From positions 932,001 to 996,000 of the forward strand of contig NZ_CP134494.1 of assembly GCF_031759225.1 (NCBI RefSeq): 64,000 nt of DNA, written 5' to 3'. A program made the translations under genes and the position numbers. This DNA comes from Mesobacillus jeotgali (GTDB lineage: Bacteria; Bacillota; Bacilli; Bacillales; Cytobacillaceae). Under the pieces are notes generated by a model that saw only the letters and a list, made by a program, of their open reading frames with translations, was not told where the DNA came from and made no database searches. Below are positions 52,983 to 61,394 of the stretch, piece after piece; the stretch's first letter is position 1, and each line of letters starts with the position of its first letter.

Positions 52983-53609
52983 ATGCTATACTCTATGAAC
53001 CTTCGAATATCTGATCGTAATGCAGTGGTGATTGGCGGAGGCAAGGTCGCTCACCGTAAAGTACTGGGGTTGCTGGATGCTGGAGCAAAAGTGAAGGTAG
53101 TCAGTCCTGATTTAACAAGCGAATTGATGGGTCTTGCTGAAGCAGGCGAGATTTCCTGGCAGCCTGAGCAATACACGAAAAAAGTTCTTGAAGGAGCATT
53201 TCTTGTGATTGCCGCGACCAATGACAGCGAGACGAATCTGCAAGTTAAGAAGGATGCTTTACCACATCAATTGGTCAATCTTGCAGACAATCCGGAAGAA
53301 TCGGACTTCCAGGTTCCATCAGTCATCAAAAGAGGGAAACTGACCATTGCTGTTTCAACATCGGGAGCAAGCCCGGTGCTCGCTAAAAAGATTTGCACCC
53401 AGATGGAGCAGATGTTTGATGAACAATATGAGAGCTATCTGGAGTTCCTGGCAGCAAGCCGGAAAGAAATCAAAGTCTCTGTCAAAGATGAGGCAATAAA
53501 AAGAAGGCTTCTTAGAACAATAGCAGACGAGAGTTTCATGAAAGATCCAGATCGAAAACAAAGGTTTGCAAGGCTGCTGGAAGAAGCAATCAGTGAGGAG
53601 GGAAGGTAA
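52983..53609 (+). CDS. sirC: Precorrin-2 dehydrogenase
   Basis: This 208-residue protein begins with a Rossmann domain, AVVIGGGKVAHRKVLGLLDAGAKVKVVSP, binding NAD+, followed by the conserved NLADNPEESDFQVPS and a SirC/Met8-type dimerisation region. It oxidises precorrin-2 to sirohydrochlorin. The start at 52983 has GGAG nine bases upstream; a five-codon longer frame is less well placed. It lacks the SUMT domain of CysG, which here is supplied by NasF. The gene is probably the last of the nas-sir operon. Confidence 0.9.
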   Translation: MLYSMNLRISDRNAVVIGGGKVAHRKVLGLLDAGAKVKVVSPDLTSELMGLAEAGEISWQPEQYTKKVLEGAFLVIAATNDSETNLQVKKDALPHQLVNLADNPEESDFQVPSVIKRGKLTIAVSTSGASPVLAKKICTQMEQMFDEQYESYLEFLAASRKEIKVSVKDEAIKRRLLRTIADESFMKDPDRKQRFARLLEEAISEEGR

Positions 53610-53639
53610 AGTGCAAGAATGCGCACTATTACTTTCCTT

Positions 53640-53740
53640 TTTTTTGCGTTTAAGCTCAAAGTGTGGTTTTACAACCAGCGCGTTCTTGAACTCAACCGGT
53701 GTCTGTTTTAGCGAAAGAAGATAACAGTTTCAACAGCATA
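53640..53740 (-). pseudogene. Decayed fragment of a second DUF948 gene
   Basis: On the minus strand the translation in two frames gives AVETVIFF, then SLKQTPVEFKNALVVKPHFEL. The corresponding part of the intact DUF948 protein at 47.2 kb reads AVNTVVFSVKQTPVEFKNALVTKPVAEL. The reading frame shifts after the phenylalanines, and the N-terminal half is missing. This is a relic of a duplicated or rearranged copy. Confidence 0.75.
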
Positions 53741-53851
53741 TACTGGAAATGATATTACAATACATATGAAATCAACGAACTATCGTTGCCAGCGGAGAGA
53801 ATAATTGGCAATTAACAGTCCGCAGACGACCGGAAATCTGATTCACTAAGG

Positions 53852-53890
53852 AAAAAAAGGGACGTCCAGCAAAACTGGAAGTCCCTTTTC
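53852..53890 (-). terminator. Terminator of the repetitive secreted-protein gene
   Basis: On the minus strand AAAAGGGACTTCCAG and CTGGACGTCCCTTTT form the stem around TTTTG, followed by T's. Confidence 0.88.
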
Positions 53891-53900
53891 TGTGTTACGA

Positions 53901-55916
53901 TTATTTAGTTTCTTCCTCAACGATGACTTCCTCAGTCACAGTTTCAGCAGACTTTTCAAATACAGCAAGTACAGCAGAAATCAAAGCAGCAAATTTCTGT
54001 GCAATTTCACTTGCATGTAAGCTAGCCTTAGACTCAGCTTTATTGTCAGCAGAAGGATTTACTTTTGCTTCCTCAGCAGCAGCTTCTTCAGTAACCTCTT
54101 CAGTAGCAGTTTCTTCAGCAACAGCTTCAGTAGCAGTTTCTTTAGCAACAACTTCTTCAGCAGCTTCTTCAGTAGTAGTTTCCTCAGTTACAGCTTCTTC
54201 AGTCACTTCTTCAGTAGCAGTTTCTTCAGCAGCGTCTTCAGTAACAACCTCTTCAGTCACTTCAACAGACAAAGCAACAGCTGAATTTTTGTTAGCTTTC
54301 TCTTTAGCAACATCGCTAGCATTGAAAGCCTTAGAGTTCATTTTGTTGGCAACAGAGGGAGATACTTTTGCGTCTTCTTCAGTTACTTCTTCAGTTACTT
54401 CTTCAGTAGCAGTTTCTTCAGCAACAGCTTCTTCAGCAGCTTCTTCAGTAGTAGTTTCCTCAGTTACAGCTTCTTCAGTCACTTCTTCAGTAACAGTTTC
54501 TTCAGCAGCGTCTTCAGTAACAACCTCTTCAGTCACTTCAACAGACAAAGCAACAGCTGAATTTTCGTTAGCTTTCTCTTTAGCGACATCGCTTGCGTTA
54601 AAAGCCTTAGAGTTCATTTTGTTGGCAATAGAAGGAGATACTTTTGCGTCTTCTTCAGTAACGTCTTCTTCAGTAACGTCTTCTTCAGTAACGTCTTCTT
54701 CAGTAACGTCTTCTTCAGTAACGTCTTCTTCAGTAACGTCTTCTTCAGTAACGTCTTCTTCAGTAACGTCTTCTTCAGTAACGTCTTCTTCAGTAACGTC
54801 TTCTTCAGTAACGTCTTCTTCAGTAACGTCTTCTTCAGTAACGTCTTCTTCAGTAACGTCTTCTTCAGTAGCGTCTTCTTCAGTAACGTCTTCTTCAGTA
54901 ACGTCTTCTTCAGTAGCGTCTTCTTCAGTAACGTCTTCTTCAGTAGCGTCTTCTTCAGTAACGTCTTCTTCAGTAGCGTCTTCTTCAGTAACGTCTTCTT
55001 CAGTAGCGTCTTCTTCAGTAACGTCTTCTTCAGTGACATCTTCTTCAGTTACTTCAACAGATAAAGCAACAGCTGAATTTTCGTTAGCTTTCTCTTTAGC
55101 AACATCGCTTGCATTGAATGCACTGGACTTCATTTTGTTAGCGATAGAAGGAGATTCCTTATCTTCAGTATCTTCTTCATCTTCGTCATCTTCGTCTTCT
55201 TCAGTCTTTACAGTTGCATCAGTATCAAGATCGATATCTTCAGAATCTGAGTCATTTTCTTCCTCTTCTTCTGTTTTTACAGTTGCTTCTGTATCTAGGT
55301 CGATGTCTTCTGATTCCTCTTCAGAGTCCTCTTCAGTGGCTTCTTCATCTTCCTTTTTCATTTCAGTGTCAGCCTCAGGCTTAGTATCCTCTTCTTCTTT
55401 GGCTGCATCAGTTTCTGCAACTTCCTCTGATTCAGAGTCAACATCTGTTTCATCAGTAACAATTGGCTCAAGTTCTACAACTTCTACAGTTTCTTCCACT
55501 ACAGGTTCCTGAGTGACTGTTTCTTCTGTTGGAACTTCCTCAGTTGGCACCTCTTTGACAGGCGGTTGCTGATTTGTTGTGTGTACGGCTGCATTTGGTG
55601 CCGCGTGCTTTTTGGCAGTTTCGCTTGCATGAATGCCGGCCTGTGACTTTGATGCTTTTTCCTGAGCTTCTCCCTTTGCTGCAGCTTTTGGCTGAACCTT
55701 GACTGCAGGCTTAGCAGGAGTTGCTTTTACATTAGCCTTTTTATTAACAACCTGAACCTTTGCTGGTTTCGCTTTGTGAGATTGTTCAACCTTCACTTTT
55801 TCCGGTCCTGCAGCTTGAGTGAAATGGCCTCCCGTCAGTACTCCGATTGACAATACTCCAGCTAGCATAAAAGATTTCACAACTTTAGTTCCATTGATAT
55901 TATTTTTCATTTTCAT
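53901..55916 (-). CDS. Secreted acidic repeat protein (VTEED repeats)
   Basis: This protein of about 671 residues has a signal peptide (a KNNINGTKVVKS start, then a hydrophobic stretch to TQAAG near residue 36), a basic Lys/Ala/Pro segment, a Glu/Asp-rich segment, about 27 copies of the pentapeptide V/A-T-E-E-D, and two longer EEVTE-type blocks. Between the blocks the module FNASDVAKEKANENSAVAL recurs three times and two weaker forms (HASETAKKHA, HASEIAQKFA) open and close the series. The repeat encodes no enzyme motif, so it is probably a cell-surface or matrix protein. The start at 55916 or 55919 is uncertain by one codon (GGGAGCGA). It follows the gene at 55930 and is probably co-transcribed. 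Confidence 0.82.
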   Translation of the reverse strand: MKMKNNINGTKVVKSFMLAGVLSIGVLTGGHFTQAAGPEKVKVEQSHKAKPAKVQVVNKKANVKATPAKPAVKVQPKAAAKGEAQEKASKSQAGIHASETAKKHAAPNAAVHTTNQQPPVKEVPTEEVPTEETVTQEPVVEETVEVVELEPIVTDETDVDSESEEVAETDAAKEEEDTKPEADTEMKKEDEEATEEDSEEESEDIDLDTEATVKTEEEEENDSDSEDIDLDTDATVKTEEDEDDEDEEDTEDKESPSIANKMKSSAFNASDVAKEKANENSAVALSVEVTEEDVTEEDVTEEDATEEDVTEEDATEEDVTEEDATEEDVTEEDATEEDVTEEDVTEEDATEEDVTEEDVTEEDVTEEDVTEEDVTEEDVTEEDVTEEDVTEEDVTEEDVTEEDVTEEDVTEEDVTEEDVTEEDAKVSPSIANKMNSKAFNASDVAKEKANENSAVALSVEVTEEVVTEDAAEETVTEEVTEEAVTEETTTEEAAEEAVAEETATEEVTEEVTEEDAKVSPSVANKMNSKAFNASDVAKEKANKNSAVALSVEVTEEVVTEDAAEETATEEVTEEAVTEETTTEEAAEEVVAKETATEAVAEETATEEVTEEAAAEEAKVNPSADNKAESKASLHASEIAQKFAALISAVLAVFEKSAETVTEEVIVEEETK
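54646..55050 (-). repeat. 15-bp coding repeat, about 27 copies
   Basis: On the plus strand the unit ACGTCTTCTTCAGTA recurs every 15 bases from 54646 to 55050 (GCG in place of ACG in several copies), encoding V/A-T-E-E-D. The near identity of the copies suggests recent expansion by slippage. The opposite strand and other frames also stay open as an artefact. Confidence 0.95.
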
Positions 55917-55929
55917 CATTCGCTCCCTT

Positions 55930-56811
55930 TTAATTAACGTGATCCGTGACTATTGCGCCGGTATACGGTAAAAAAGCAGGAGCTTTTAGCGGTGGTGGGG
56001 AAGGTGGGGCATTAACCCACTGGCTTTGAAAAACAGCGACCCGCGATGTAAATGGCTGCAAGAGATTTAATTGAAATGTTTCATCCCAAACAAACCATTT
56101 ATCGCTAAAAAGGGTGTTCGTGTTTCCATAACTTGTCCTGTCGCCTGAAGGCCCCCCAGAAGCCTTCGTGCGTGAAGGAGGATTAGGCAGGTTGTCTCCT
56201 TTAGGATACCTCTCGTTTTGTGATGGATCATTTTCATCCTTTTTTGCAGGAGGCATTTTTCTGATTTCCGTCTTTGCTGCCTTTTTGACAATGGACGGTG
56301 TTTCATTAGACTCCTTGGATGGCTCAACCTTCTCCTCCAGACCAGGAGATCTTCGCTCTGTTTCTTTTGCGTATTGATCTTTAATATGTATGGATTTTAA
56401 CGCACCTTTTTTATTTTGGTCATTGCTGTGTTTTTGTTTAGGGTTTACCTGATTTGGCTTGTCGTTGTTCGATGCCTTAGTCTTTTTGGGCTGTGCTGCC
56501 TTCTGATCCTTTTTGGATGATGAGGCATTCCCATTTACTTTCACTGCATCGGCCGGTGTTTCTTTAGGCTTGGGCTGGACGGTTTTCTGAACGGCTTGTT
56601 TCTGCACAGGCCGGTTTTGAACGGCGGGTTGTGCAGGAGATTTTTCAGAAATCCTGACATTATTTGCTTTGTCTGGAACGTTAGCCTGTTCAGCCGCCAC
56701 AGGCTTTGGACCCTTTCCGGGGGTTTCCCCTTTTTCAGCGAAAGCCATATCTGGGACCAGCATTGCCGCACCAGCAATAAAGCCAGTTATGAGTAATTGT
56801 CGGAAGTGCAT
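55930..56811 (-). CDS. Secreted Lys/Pro/Asn-rich protein
   Basis: I do not recognise this 293-residue protein. It has a signal peptide (residues 1-26, ending AFA), then 180 residues of low complexity rich in Lys, Pro, Gln and Asn (PKPVAAEQANVPDKANN, KPNQVNPKQKHSNDQNKK), and a more ordered C-terminal 60 residues with DKWFVWDETFQLNLLQPFTSR. Its charge is opposite to that of the acidic protein downstream, so the two may associate. AAAGGAGGTG stands eight bases before the ATG at 56811; a six-codon longer start lies over that site. The gap to the next gene is 13 bases, so they form one operon. Confidence 0.75.
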   Translation of the reverse strand: MHFRQLLITGFIAGAAMLVPDMAFAEKGETPGKGPKPVAAEQANVPDKANNVRISEKSPAQPAVQNRPVQKQAVQKTVQPKPKETPADAVKVNGNASSSKKDQKAAQPKKTKASNNDKPNQVNPKQKHSNDQNKKGALKSIHIKDQYAKETERRSPGLEEKVEPSKESNETPSIVKKAAKTEIRKMPPAKKDENDPSQNERYPKGDNLPNPPSRTKASGGPSGDRTSYGNTNTLFSDKWFVWDETFQLNLLQPFTSRVAVFQSQWVNAPPSPPPLKAPAFLPYTGAIVTDHVN

Positions 56812-57086
56812 TCTTTCACCTCCTTTCAAAATAAGATTCTCTCTGGGATAGCATTCAGGATTTTAAACCTGTTTTTGTCGGTTTTTGGAGGATTTTAATA
56901 GAAACCGTTCTTTTAACCTATCAAGCTATTCAAATAGAAGTGGAAAAACTGATTCAAATTTCCCCTCTTTTTGGTACTTATTATTCTGAGTGGTAAATAA
57001 TTGGTATTCCTTTCTCTTGCTCTTTTATAAAAAAGGAGTAGAATGGGAATTATGCTTTAACCGTTTAAATGAAAGAAGGATACATC

Positions 57087-58004
57087 ATGAACAATCTTAA
57101 AATCTATTTGATTCTTACCGGTGTCATGTTCTTGTGGGGATTGAATGTCACGGCGCTTAAGGTAATAGTGGGGAACTTCCCGCCAATTACGATCACCTCT
57201 CTGCGCGTATTCACCGCAGGAGTCTCGGTCTTTATCATTCTCTTTTTTATGAAAAAAGTCCGGCTGCCATCCAGAAAAGAGTGGACCTATATTATCGGAG
57301 GCAGCATCCTGAATGTAACTGGGCACCATATGTTTCTTGGTCTTGGTTTAAAGGTAACTTCGGCGGTTAACGGTGGTTTGATTCTCGGTCTGGGGCCCTT
57401 GCTGACTGCTTCGATGGCCATCTTATTCCTGGGAAGGAAGCTGACATTCGTCCGGACACTTGGCTTTATTTTCGGAGGAATAGGCGTTTCATTGACTGTG
57501 CTGGCAGGAAGTTCAGGTTTATCTGGCATGTCGATTGGGGATTTCTATGTGTTTCTCTCCATTCTTTCACAAGCGATCAGCTTCATCATCATATCCAAAG
57601 CAGCAAAAACATTGGACCCCCGACTGTTGACCGGGTATATGCTCGTCATTGGTTCGTTTATGTTGTTCCTGATTGGTTTATGGAAGGAGCCAGGTGGATT
57701 GGCAAGCCTCGGAAATGGTTCAGCCGGAGTTTGGAGCATCTTCTTCGCATCAGCGATCTTTGCCACCGCAGTTGGGCATATGCTATACAACTACGCAATC
57801 GGCCAGGCAGGACCGGCAGAAGCATCCATATTCCTGAACTTGAATACATTCCTGTCCATCTTGTTCGCAGCCATCTTCCTTGGCGAGCATATCACATCCG
57901 CTCATCTGCTGGGCCTGATATTCATCGTATCCGGAGTTATATTCGGTTCGGGAGCGCTTGAGGAACTGATGCTGAGAAACAAGATGAAACGAAATGCAGC
58001 TTAA
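57087..58004 (+). CDS. DMT-family (EamA) transporter
   Basis: This 305-residue membrane protein has ten predicted helices in two EamA repeats; each repeat ends in a pattern such as FLGRKLTFVRTLGFIFGGIGV or FLGEHITSAHLLGLIFIVSG. Members export amino acids, nucleotides or other metabolites; the substrate is unknown. The start at 57087 has AAGG seven bases upstream; a six-codon longer ATG is less well placed. A terminator follows. Confidence 0.9.
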   Translation: MNNLKIYLILTGVMFLWGLNVTALKVIVGNFPPITITSLRVFTAGVSVFIILFFMKKVRLPSRKEWTYIIGGSILNVTGHHMFLGLGLKVTSAVNGGLILGLGPLLTASMAILFLGRKLTFVRTLGFIFGGIGVSLTVLAGSSGLSGMSIGDFYVFLSILSQAISFIIISKAAKTLDPRLLTGYMLVIGSFMLFLIGLWKEPGGLASLGNGSAGVWSIFFASAIFATAVGHMLYNYAIGQAGPAEASIFLNLNTFLSILFAAIFLGEHITSAHLLGLIFIVSGVIFGSGALEELMLRNKMKRNAA

Positions 58005-58015
58005 TATGATTGTTT

Positions 58016-58041
58016 AAGCAGGGCTTCGGCTCTGCTTTTTT
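58016..58041 (+). terminator. Terminator of the DMT transporter gene
   Basis: AAGCAGGGC and GCTCTGCTT form the stem around TTCG, followed by TTTTT. Confidence 0.88.
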
Positions 58042-58057
58042 GCGGTGTAAAACAACC

Positions 58058-58220
58058 AACCGGTATTAAATTATCTCAACTGGTATTAAAATCAATCTTA
58101 CTTGTATTAAAACTGATAATGTGCCAAACGGGGATTAAAGCTGAATCAACGGGGATTAAAACTGAATCAACGGGGATTATATTCATTCCAACAAGGATTA
58201 AAATTGATTTTACGTGGAAA
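58058..58220. repeat. Intergenic array of CAACNGGNATTAAA-type units, period about 21 bp
   Basis: About eight units follow one another, the clearest being two neighbouring copies of AACGGGGATTAAAACTGAATC and its variant, 21 bases each; some units vary by one or a few bases. The core resembles the CAACTGGAGATAAA core of the array at 40.8 kb. It lies after the DMT terminator and before the sigma-54 promoter region. Together they fill the 438-bp gap between the DMT gene and the SDR gene, in which I see no other gene. Confidence 0.85.
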
Positions 58221-58304
58221 AAACAATCCCCGCGAGGAATGCATAATATAATTACCTCTAGATAAAGCTGGCTGGAAGTTCAAAATCCCGGCTTAAAGTT
58301 CAAA

Positions 58305-58400
58305 GTGTCCATACCCTACAAAAAACGTACTGATTTTGGACACTAATATTTAATAAACTCTATATTTTATGCAAATCAGACCTTGGCATGATTCTTGCTT
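58305..58400 (+). promoter_or_regulatory. Sigma-54 promoter and activator site of the SDR gene
   Basis: TTGGCATGATTCTTGCTT at 58383-58400 has the GG and GC of a -24/-12 promoter with ten bases between. Upstream, GTGTCCA (58305-58311) and TGGACAC (58337-58343) are inverted copies of one motif, 32 bases apart centre to centre (three helical turns). The same motif occurs before the acyl-CoA ligase at 63.5 kb. The promoter lies 43 bases ahead of the SDR start codon. Confidence 0.85.
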
Positions 58401-58442
58401 TATATAAAACTAACAACTTTATTAAAGTGGAGGTCAGGAAAA

Positions 58443-59210
58443 ATGAAAATGAGCGAAGCAATAGCAATTGTTACAGGTGGGGCGTCTGGTTTGGGGGAAG
58501 CGACGGTCAGGAGAATTGTTGAACAGGGCGGGAAGGCTGCAATTCTTGATTTAAATGTGGAAAGCGGCGTAGCTCTCGTTAAAGAACTTGGAGAGCAGAC
58601 TGTTTTTATCAAAACAGATGTAACGAGCGAGGAAGAAGTCTCGAATGCGATCCACAAATCAATTGAATCCTTCGGGTCTATCAACACAGTTGTGAACTGT
58701 GCCGGCATCGGGGTTGCAGGCAAACTGCTTTCGCGCAAAGGTGTCCATTCACTGGACATGTTTTCAAAAGTAATCTCCATCAACTTGATTGGCACCTTCA
58801 ATGTCATCAGGCTTGCCTCAGAGCGAATGTCCAAAAACGAAGCGAATGAACTAGGTGAGCGGGGCATCATCATCAATACAGCATCCGTTGCCGCATTTGA
58901 CGGCCAGATTGGGCAGGCGGCCTATAGTGCTTCAAAAGGCGGAGTAGTCGGCATGACGCTGCCAATTGCAAGGGAGCTTGCTTCATACGGCATCAGGGTG
59001 ATGACCATTGCTCCTGGACTGTTCCATACGCCAATGTTCGATTCTCTGCCAGAAGAAGCAAGGGACTCTCTTGGAAAAATGATGCCATTCCCTCAGCGAC
59101 TTGGCTATCCAGAAGAGTATGCACAGCTTGCTGAAAGCATCCTGACAAACCCAATGCTGAATGGCGAAACGATCCGGCTGGATGGAGCCATCAGAATGCA
59201 GCCGAAATAA
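58443..59210 (+). CDS. SDR dehydrogenase, 3-hydroxyacyl-CoA dehydrogenase type 2-like
   Basis: This 255-residue protein has the SDR cofactor motif [15 protein letters not shown], the structural NCAG, the catalytic Ser and YSASK ([12 protein letters not shown]), and a tail ([16 protein letters not shown], then [15 protein letters not shown]) typical of type 2 3-hydroxyacyl-CoA dehydrogenases, which oxidise straight and branched 3-hydroxyacyl-CoA with NAD+. The first ATG at 58443 has GGAGG nine bases upstream. It is under a sigma-54 promoter and probably belongs with the acyl-CoA ligase at 63.6 kb. Confidence 0.9.
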   Translation: MKMSEAIAIVTGGASGLGEATVRRIVEQGGKAAILDLNVESGVALVKELGEQTVFIKTDVTSEEEVSNAIHKSIESFGSINTVVNCAGIGVAGKLLSRKGVHSLDMFSKVISINLIGTFNVIRLASERMSKNEANELGERGIIINTASVAAFDGQIGQAAYSASKGGVVGMTLPIARELASYGIRVMTIAPGLFHTPMFDSLPEEARDSLGKMMPFPQRLGYPEEYAQLAESILTNPMLNGETIRLDGAIRMQPK

Positions 59211-59227
59211 TATTATTCAGCCCTCAT

Positions 59228-59251
59228 CCTCTAGCAGGAGAGGGGTTTTTT
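59228..59251 (+). terminator. Terminator of the SDR gene
   Basis: CCTCT and AGAGG flank AGCAGG, followed by GGTTTTTT. The stem is short. The remainder of the gap to 59444 shows no further structure that I can support. Confidence 0.7.
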
Positions 59252-59444
59252 CAATAGGCGGAAGCATACTGTCACTTTACGCATTAGCCGGCATGAGCGA
59301 TTGGCGCTGCCCGTTTGTGGCGGGGGGTGACAAAGGGGGAAGGACTCTCTTTTGTGGAAAAATTTTCGCGTTGTGGAAAGTCCAGAAAACGAATATGATA
59401 TTTTTGCAATATAACATCTTAAGAGAGAGCAGGGGACAACTAGA

Positions 59445-61271
59445 GTGACAACGAAATTTTTTAGAATTTTCATGCTTTTACTTCTTGTGGCGGGTGTTTC
59501 CTTCCCGCTATTCGCTTCTGCGATGGCGGAGGTCACCTTCTTCAGCCAATCCACAGCAACGGTTGCGTACCAAGGGAACAGTGTACCTGGTTACGTTACG
59601 TTTGAGCTGAAGACCAGTGAGCCCACCCGAGGTTATATCTTAGCAGTAGGCAACGGGGTTCAAACGAAAATCAACCTTTCTACAACCGATTTTAAAACGG
59701 TTCATAAAGTAGAATGGGTACCATGGGACGATACGAAGAAAGTTCCGTTGCCAGCTGGAGAATACCAATTGAAGGCGTATTTGTCTGATCAAGGCTACAA
59801 CCAGATGCAAGGTTATCCGCTTGGCAAACTGACGGTTGTCAATGAGACGAATCCGAAGCCCTTGATTGACCAGGTTTCCATTAATCCTTCCGTTTTCGCC
59901 CCAAAATACGGCGGAACAGAAACAATCCAGATTCCTTTCAATTTAAATCGTCCAGCAGAAGTACAGTTAAGCATCTGGCAAAATGGCGCCGAGGTTTATG
60001 GAGGCGATAAAATAAAGCTTTTGCCAGGCAGCCATTCTGTCAGCTGGAATGGAAAGGATAATGCGGGACGAGTTGTAGCGGATGGAACGTATGATGTTAA
60101 TTTCGCATTTATTGAGACAGCATACAATTATCCGGCAACGAGACAGTCTGGCCAAAAGGCGGGAACGGTTACCATCAAGGATGGCGACTATAATATTCCG
60201 CTCTGGAGAGTGAAACAAGTGGTTACGGACGGTTTCTTCTCTTCTGACGTAATCAGCCCGGATGGTGATGGGATCAACGACACTGTCTCAGGGCAATTCA
60301 CATTGGCTGAACCTGCAAAAGTTTCGATCTACATCGCCAATGCGGCAGGCGCTCATGTAAAAAATATCTTTGCCGAGCAGTCATTCCAGGCAGGAACACA
60401 TACTTTTTCATGGGATGGAACCGACTTTTACGGAGGGAAAGCCGTTAACGGTAGCTATTATATTAGAGCTATGGTGATTGAAGGAGCAAGCGCTGGTTAT
60501 ATCACTTTAACAGACTCTGTGAGATTTGAAGGCGGCTATGAGGTAAAAGCACTTCAGCCTGAAAAGCGTGTCAGGGTCGTGGCTGATAACACTCAGCTTT
60601 CTGTGTATCCGGCAGGACAGGGTTATACGGCTGTTAAAGGCGATACATTCCCATTGATTTCTGAAACAATTGAAAACGGCCGGTACGAGGTGCTGGTCAA
60701 GGAAGGTGTATCAGGAACAATCAATGTAAGTGATGTGGAGCTGGTAGCTGACTCGGATGTACCAGGAGTTCCTACCACAATCGATTACACTGTTGTCAGC
60801 GGTGATACACTGTGGAAAATCGCAGCCAAGTTTAATACAACCATTTCAGAAATCGTAAAATTAAACAATCTGGATCCCAATAAGTATTTGTTCATCGGGC
60901 AAAAGCTGAAGGTTCCTGCTGCAGATTCACCAGAACCAGCTCCACAGCCAGTAATCCACTCGGTGCAATCAGGAGATACTCTTTGGAAGATTGCCCAAAA
61001 ATATGGGACAACCATAGATTCAATCGTTAAAGCCAATAATCTTGACCCGGCAAAATATTTGTATATTGGTCAAAAGCTTACGATTCCCTCTTCAACTCCG
61101 AATCAGGAACCACCGGCTGTCGAGCCTGTTGTCCATGAAGTGGTAAGTGGAGACACACTGTGGAAAATCAGTGTGAAATATTCCACTACGATCGATGTGA
61201 TCGTGAAGGCGAATAATCTTGATCCGGCAAAATACTTGTATATTGGCCAGAAGCTTACGATTCCACGCTAA
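59445..61271 (+). CDS. Secreted FlgD-Ig / LysM cell-wall protein
   Basis: This 608-residue protein has a signal peptide (residues 1-27, ending ASA), repeated FlgD-like Ig modules (each with a core such as SVSWNGKDNAGRVVADGTYDV or TFSWDGTDFYGGKAVNGSYY), an SH3-like stretch near residue 390-420 and three C-terminal LysM repeats (each with SGDTLWKI and PxKYLxIGQKL). It should bind peptidoglycan and present its Ig modules outside. No hydrolase domain is visible. The start is GTG, with GGGGACAACTAGA upstream. It lies between the SDR and the activator gene but has no sigma-54 box of its own. Confidence 0.85.
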   Translation: MTTKFFRIFMLLLLVAGVSFPLFASAMAEVTFFSQSTATVAYQGNSVPGYVTFELKTSEPTRGYILAVGNGVQTKINLSTTDFKTVHKVEWVPWDDTKKVPLPAGEYQLKAYLSDQGYNQMQGYPLGKLTVVNETNPKPLIDQVSINPSVFAPKYGGTETIQIPFNLNRPAEVQLSIWQNGAEVYGGDKIKLLPGSHSVSWNGKDNAGRVVADGTYDVNFAFIETAYNYPATRQSGQKAGTVTIKDGDYNIPLWRVKQVVTDGFFSSDVISPDGDGINDTVSGQFTLAEPAKVSIYIANAAGAHVKNIFAEQSFQAGTHTFSWDGTDFYGGKAVNGSYYIRAMVIEGASAGYITLTDSVRFEGGYEVKALQPEKRVRVVADNTQLSVYPAGQGYTAVKGDTFPLISETIENGRYEVLVKEGVSGTINVSDVELVADSDVPGVPTTIDYTVVSGDTLWKIAAKFNTTISEIVKLNNLDPNKYLFIGQKLKVPAADSPEPAPQPVIHSVQSGDTLWKIAQKYGTTIDSIVKANNLDPAKYLYIGQKLTIPSSTPNQEPPAVEPVVHEVVSGDTLWKISVKYSTTIDVIVKANNLDPAKYLYIGQKLTIPR

Positions 61272-61277
61272 TTTTGA

Positions 61278-61306
61278 AACCTGTTCCTATTTGGAACAGG
61301 TTTTTT
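61278..61306 (+). terminator. Terminator of the LysM gene
   Basis: AACCTGTTCC and GGAACAGGTT form the stem around TATTT, followed by TTTT. Confidence 0.9.
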
Positions 61307-61394
61307 AACGTCCAATAAGTGTACCTTTCTGCATCACTGATATATAATTGAAGTTATAATATTCAGAAATCTCTCAATTGAAGGAGGGAGTTGC

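Noticed and set aside
53923..55512. Long plus-strand frame opposite the acidic repeat gene
   Set aside because: The Ser/Val-rich product is a mirror of the VTEED repeats and has no signal or ribosome site. The minus-strand frame has both.
55930..56811. LPYTG near the C terminus as a sortase signal
   Set aside because: It is not followed by the hydrophobic stretch and basic tail that sorting needs, and lies only about ten residues from the end.
59161..59448. 95-residue frame after the SDR gene
   Set aside because: It begins inside the SDR gene, runs through its terminator and lacks a ribosome site.
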